Assembly: GCA_018263365.1 (NCBI GenBank) | Contig: JAANXI010000162.1 | Location: 1 to 7,897 of the forward strand | DNA: 7,897 nt | Source: Fidelibacterota bacterium | GTDB lineage: Bacteria > Fidelibacterota > JAANXI01 | Direction: 5' to 3' | Shown: positions 6,070-7,897 of the stretch, piece after piece | Numbering within the stretch: the first letter of the stretch is position 1 | Layout: each line of letters opens with the position of its first letter | Notes under the pieces: generated by a model | Told to the model about the DNA's origin: nothing | Database searches by the model: none | What the model saw: only the letters and a program-made list of their open reading frames with translations | Made by a program: the position numbers and the translations under genes

Positions 6070-7897
6070 AAAAATGGCTCAGTGCGATTTTTGTCAGCTG
6101 CTTGGTATCTTCGACGCTTTTGGCTCAATTTCCTGTTACCGGAAATTGGCTCTTGCGCACAGGCGATGATGCGGCATGGGCCTCGCCTGCCTATTCTGCG
6201 GATACGGCCTGGTCCTCAATACAGGTCCCCGCCACCTGGGAATCCCGGGGATTTACCAGCTACGACGGTTTTGCATGGTACCGGATTAAATTCATCGTAT
6301 CGGATCGGTTGCTGGAATCACAGGAAAAGCGGTATCTGGTCGCCGGGTTTATCGACGATGTTGATCAGATCTTCCTGAACGGAACTTTATTGGGCCAGAC
6401 CGGAAAATTTCCACCGGAATACTCCACAGAATACAGCGACCTCCGAAAATATCTGATTCCTCCCGAATCTTTGCGGAAAGAGAATGTTCTGGCCATACGG
6501 GTGTATGACGGGGGAGGGCCTGGCGGCATTTACAGAGGACCGGTCGGACTGTACACCGGTGAACAGATAGAACACCTGTTTCAGGTGACCTCTACTCCGC
6601 ATCGGTCTTTTTATCAGCTGCCATCCAGCAACGGACTGCTTGCCGCTGTGTATGATTCGAGAGAACATGCAATCACCCAGGTATTGAATCATATTTATAA
6701 GCAGTACAATGAGGAGAAGTCCACGACGAATCTCCTGAGAAGCGCGTATTACAATGTGCAACTTGACACGACTCAGTACGATTTGGCAACCTTCTCAGAA
6801 GATCAGACAGAGTACGAAACCGGAACAGGGATTATCCATTCTGTATTTAAACTCGATCCGACTCTGACGCTGAATACCTTCCATTTTGCGCCGTTTGGCT
6901 CCAATGAACGGATCGTTGTTAGCATTGCCGAATTGACAGGCGCGGGAGTCAAGGATGCTTCTCTGAAATATCGGATTAAACAGCTCGAGCCGACAGCCGT
7001 TCATTTAAGCCAGACATACGATTACGACGATGACCGGTCTGTCCAGGTGAACGTCATCGGGTGGCACCCGAAGGGTAAAAATGCGATCCTGCAAAAGATG
7101 CAGCAATTTCTGGTCGATTATCCGGGCATGACCAGCCTCTACGAAGAGAGGGAATTCTGGAACTCCTGGCACGCCAATGGCACTTTGCCGCAAAAATTGA
7201 GTACGGATGAAAAAAACCTGGCCCTACAGTCAACGGCAATGCTCAAGATGGGGCAGGTTCGGGAACAGGGAAAGGGCTTCGGACAAATTCTCGCCTCCTT
7301 GCCGCCGGGAAACTGGAATATCTCCTGGGTGCGGGATATGGCGTACGCCGTGGAGGCTCTTGTTCAAACGGGGCATTATCAGGAAGCCAGAGATGCTCTG
7401 GCGTTTCAGCTGAAAGCAAACGTCGGAGAGTACGAGCACTTCCTTTGGAGCGGGAAAGACTACGGCATTCAGCATCCGTATCAGATTTCCGTGTGCCGAT
7501 ACTATGGTAATGGGAACGAATGGTCTGACCACAACCAGGACGGTCCGAACATTGAACTGGATGGCTTTGGTCTGTTTTTGTGGACGCTTGAATCGTATAT
7601 GAATGCCTCAGATGATGTGCCGTTTATCCGGGAGCACTGGGAGTTGATATCCCGGCGTATCGCTGATCCCCTTATTGCAAACATTGATGGTTATGGGATA
7701 ATTCGCGAAGACAGTGGTCCGTGGGAACGGCATCTCCCCGGAAAACACTTCACCTACACATCGGTGGCTGCCATTCGCGGGCTTGATGCCGTGGCAAATA
7801 TGGCCCTGGCGGTCAATCAGGACGAGCAAGCGGATGAATATCTTGAGGCAGCCAACCGCATCTCCCAGGGATTCAGGTTGTATCTGATTGACCCGAA
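6066..7897 (+). CDS. Secreted GH15-like glycoside hydrolase with N-terminal sugar-binding-like domain (partial, 3' end missing)
   Basis: The frame stays open for 610 codons and leaves the window without a stop. Residues 1-20 form a signal peptide (MKKWLSAIFV..., cleavage likely at LLA20|Q21). Residues about 21-165 resemble the jelly-roll sugar-binding domain of GH2-type enzymes: VPATWESRGFTSYDGFAWYR (54-73), an IFLNGTLLGQTG strand pair, then LAIRVYDGGGPGGIYRGPVGLY (142-163). A region rich in predicted strands (about 185-335) may correspond to the beta-sandwich that precedes the catalytic barrel in bacterial GH15. From about 385 an (alpha/alpha)6-type domain shows LPPGNWNISWVRD (WVRD at 421-424, the GH15 W-x-RD substrate-site motif), NIELDGFGLFLW (495-506) and GPWERH with E554 at the position of the catalytic general acid. 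The second catalytic Glu should lie beyond the edge. Likely action: hydrolysis of alpha-glucan or a related glucoside in periplasm or outside. Substrate cannot be read; a phosphorylase or other clan GH-L enzyme is an alternative. Confidence 0.82.
   Translation, partial: MKKWLSAIFVSCLVSSTLLAQFPVTGNWLLRTGDDAAWASPAYSADTAWSSIQVPATWESRGFTSYDGFAWYRIKFIVSDRLLESQEKRYLVAGFIDDVDQIFLNGTLLGQTGKFPPEYSTEYSDLRKYLIPPESLRKENVLAIRVYDGGGPGGIYRGPVGLYTGEQIEHLFQVTSTPHRSFYQLPSSNGLLAAVYDSREHAITQVLNHIYKQYNEEKSTTNLLRSAYYNVQLDTTQYDLATFSEDQTEYETGTGIIHSVFKLDPTLTLNTFHFAPFGSNERIVVSIAELTGAGVKDASLKYRIKQLEPTAVHLSQTYDYDDDRSVQVNVIGWHPKGKNAILQKMQQFLVDYPGMTSLYEEREFWNSWHANGTLPQKLSTDEKNLALQSTAMLKMGQVREQGKGFGQILASLPPGNWNISWVRDMAYAVEALVQTGHYQEARDALAFQLKANVGEYEHFLWSGKDYGIQHPYQISVCRYYGNGNEWSDHNQDGPNIELDGFGLFLWTLESYMNASDDVPFIREHWELISRRIADPLIANIDGYGIIREDSGPWERHLPGKHFTYTSVAAIRGLDAVANMALAVNQDEQADEYLEAANRISQGFRLYLIDP

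Noticed and set aside
6082..6378. 98-codon plus-strand frame starting just after the cyclase
   Set aside because: It is out of frame with the hydrolase, whose frame starts at 6066 with a signal peptide and ribosome site and stays open for 610 codons.
6387..6761. 124-codon minus-strand frame within the hydrolase gene
   Set aside because: It lies opposite the conserved sugar-binding-like domain of a long open frame and has no family resemblance.

Overview
The window reads as ordinary chromosomal DNA from a Gram-negative bacterium, most plausibly of the FCB group (Bacteroidota, Balneolota, Calditrichota and relatives). Support: an outer-membrane beta-barrel protein ending in Phe, a MetF whose N-terminus (MKVTEHL) and internal motifs look like Bacteroidota-type MetF, and a secreted enzyme with an Ala|Gln signal-peptidase site. 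Base composition looks moderate, with AT-rich gaps. The phylum call is an inference from protein style and I hold it loosely. No tRNA, rRNA, CRISPR array, transposase or phage gene is visible.

Layout. Positions 1-224 hold no convincing gene but contain a 14-base perfect palindrome and other short repeats. On the minus strand (225-1613) lies an intact NtrC-type sigma-54-dependent response regulator. A 276-base divergent intergenic region (1614-1889) holds a good sigma-70-like promoter for each direction, with a perfect GGTCA-G-TGACC dyad between them. On the plus strand, 1890-3041 encodes an exported protein with one N-terminal CxxCH haem c motif followed by an apparent outer-membrane beta-barrel. 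This architecture resembles the fused cytochrome-porin Cyc2. A 118-base gap with a promoter-like pair leads into a tight three-gene run: metF (3160-4143), a REC-PAS-GAF-GGDEF response regulator/diguanylate cyclase (4171-6069, 27 bases after metF), and a secreted GH15-like glycoside hydrolase that starts at 6066 inside the cyclase stop codon (ATGA overlap) and runs off the right edge.

How the genes may work together. The left half pairs an enhancer-binding regulator with a divergent haem-barrel gene, so the regulator, or another protein bound at the dyad, may control an outer-membrane redox function. The right half joins one-carbon metabolism, c-di-GMP signalling and export of a glucan-active enzyme. 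The 4-base overlap suggests translational coupling of the cyclase and the hydrolase. A functional link of either to metF rests only on spacing. The most interesting objects are the single-haem barrel protein and the cyclase/glycosidase pair with its unusual N-terminal sugar-binding-like domain.
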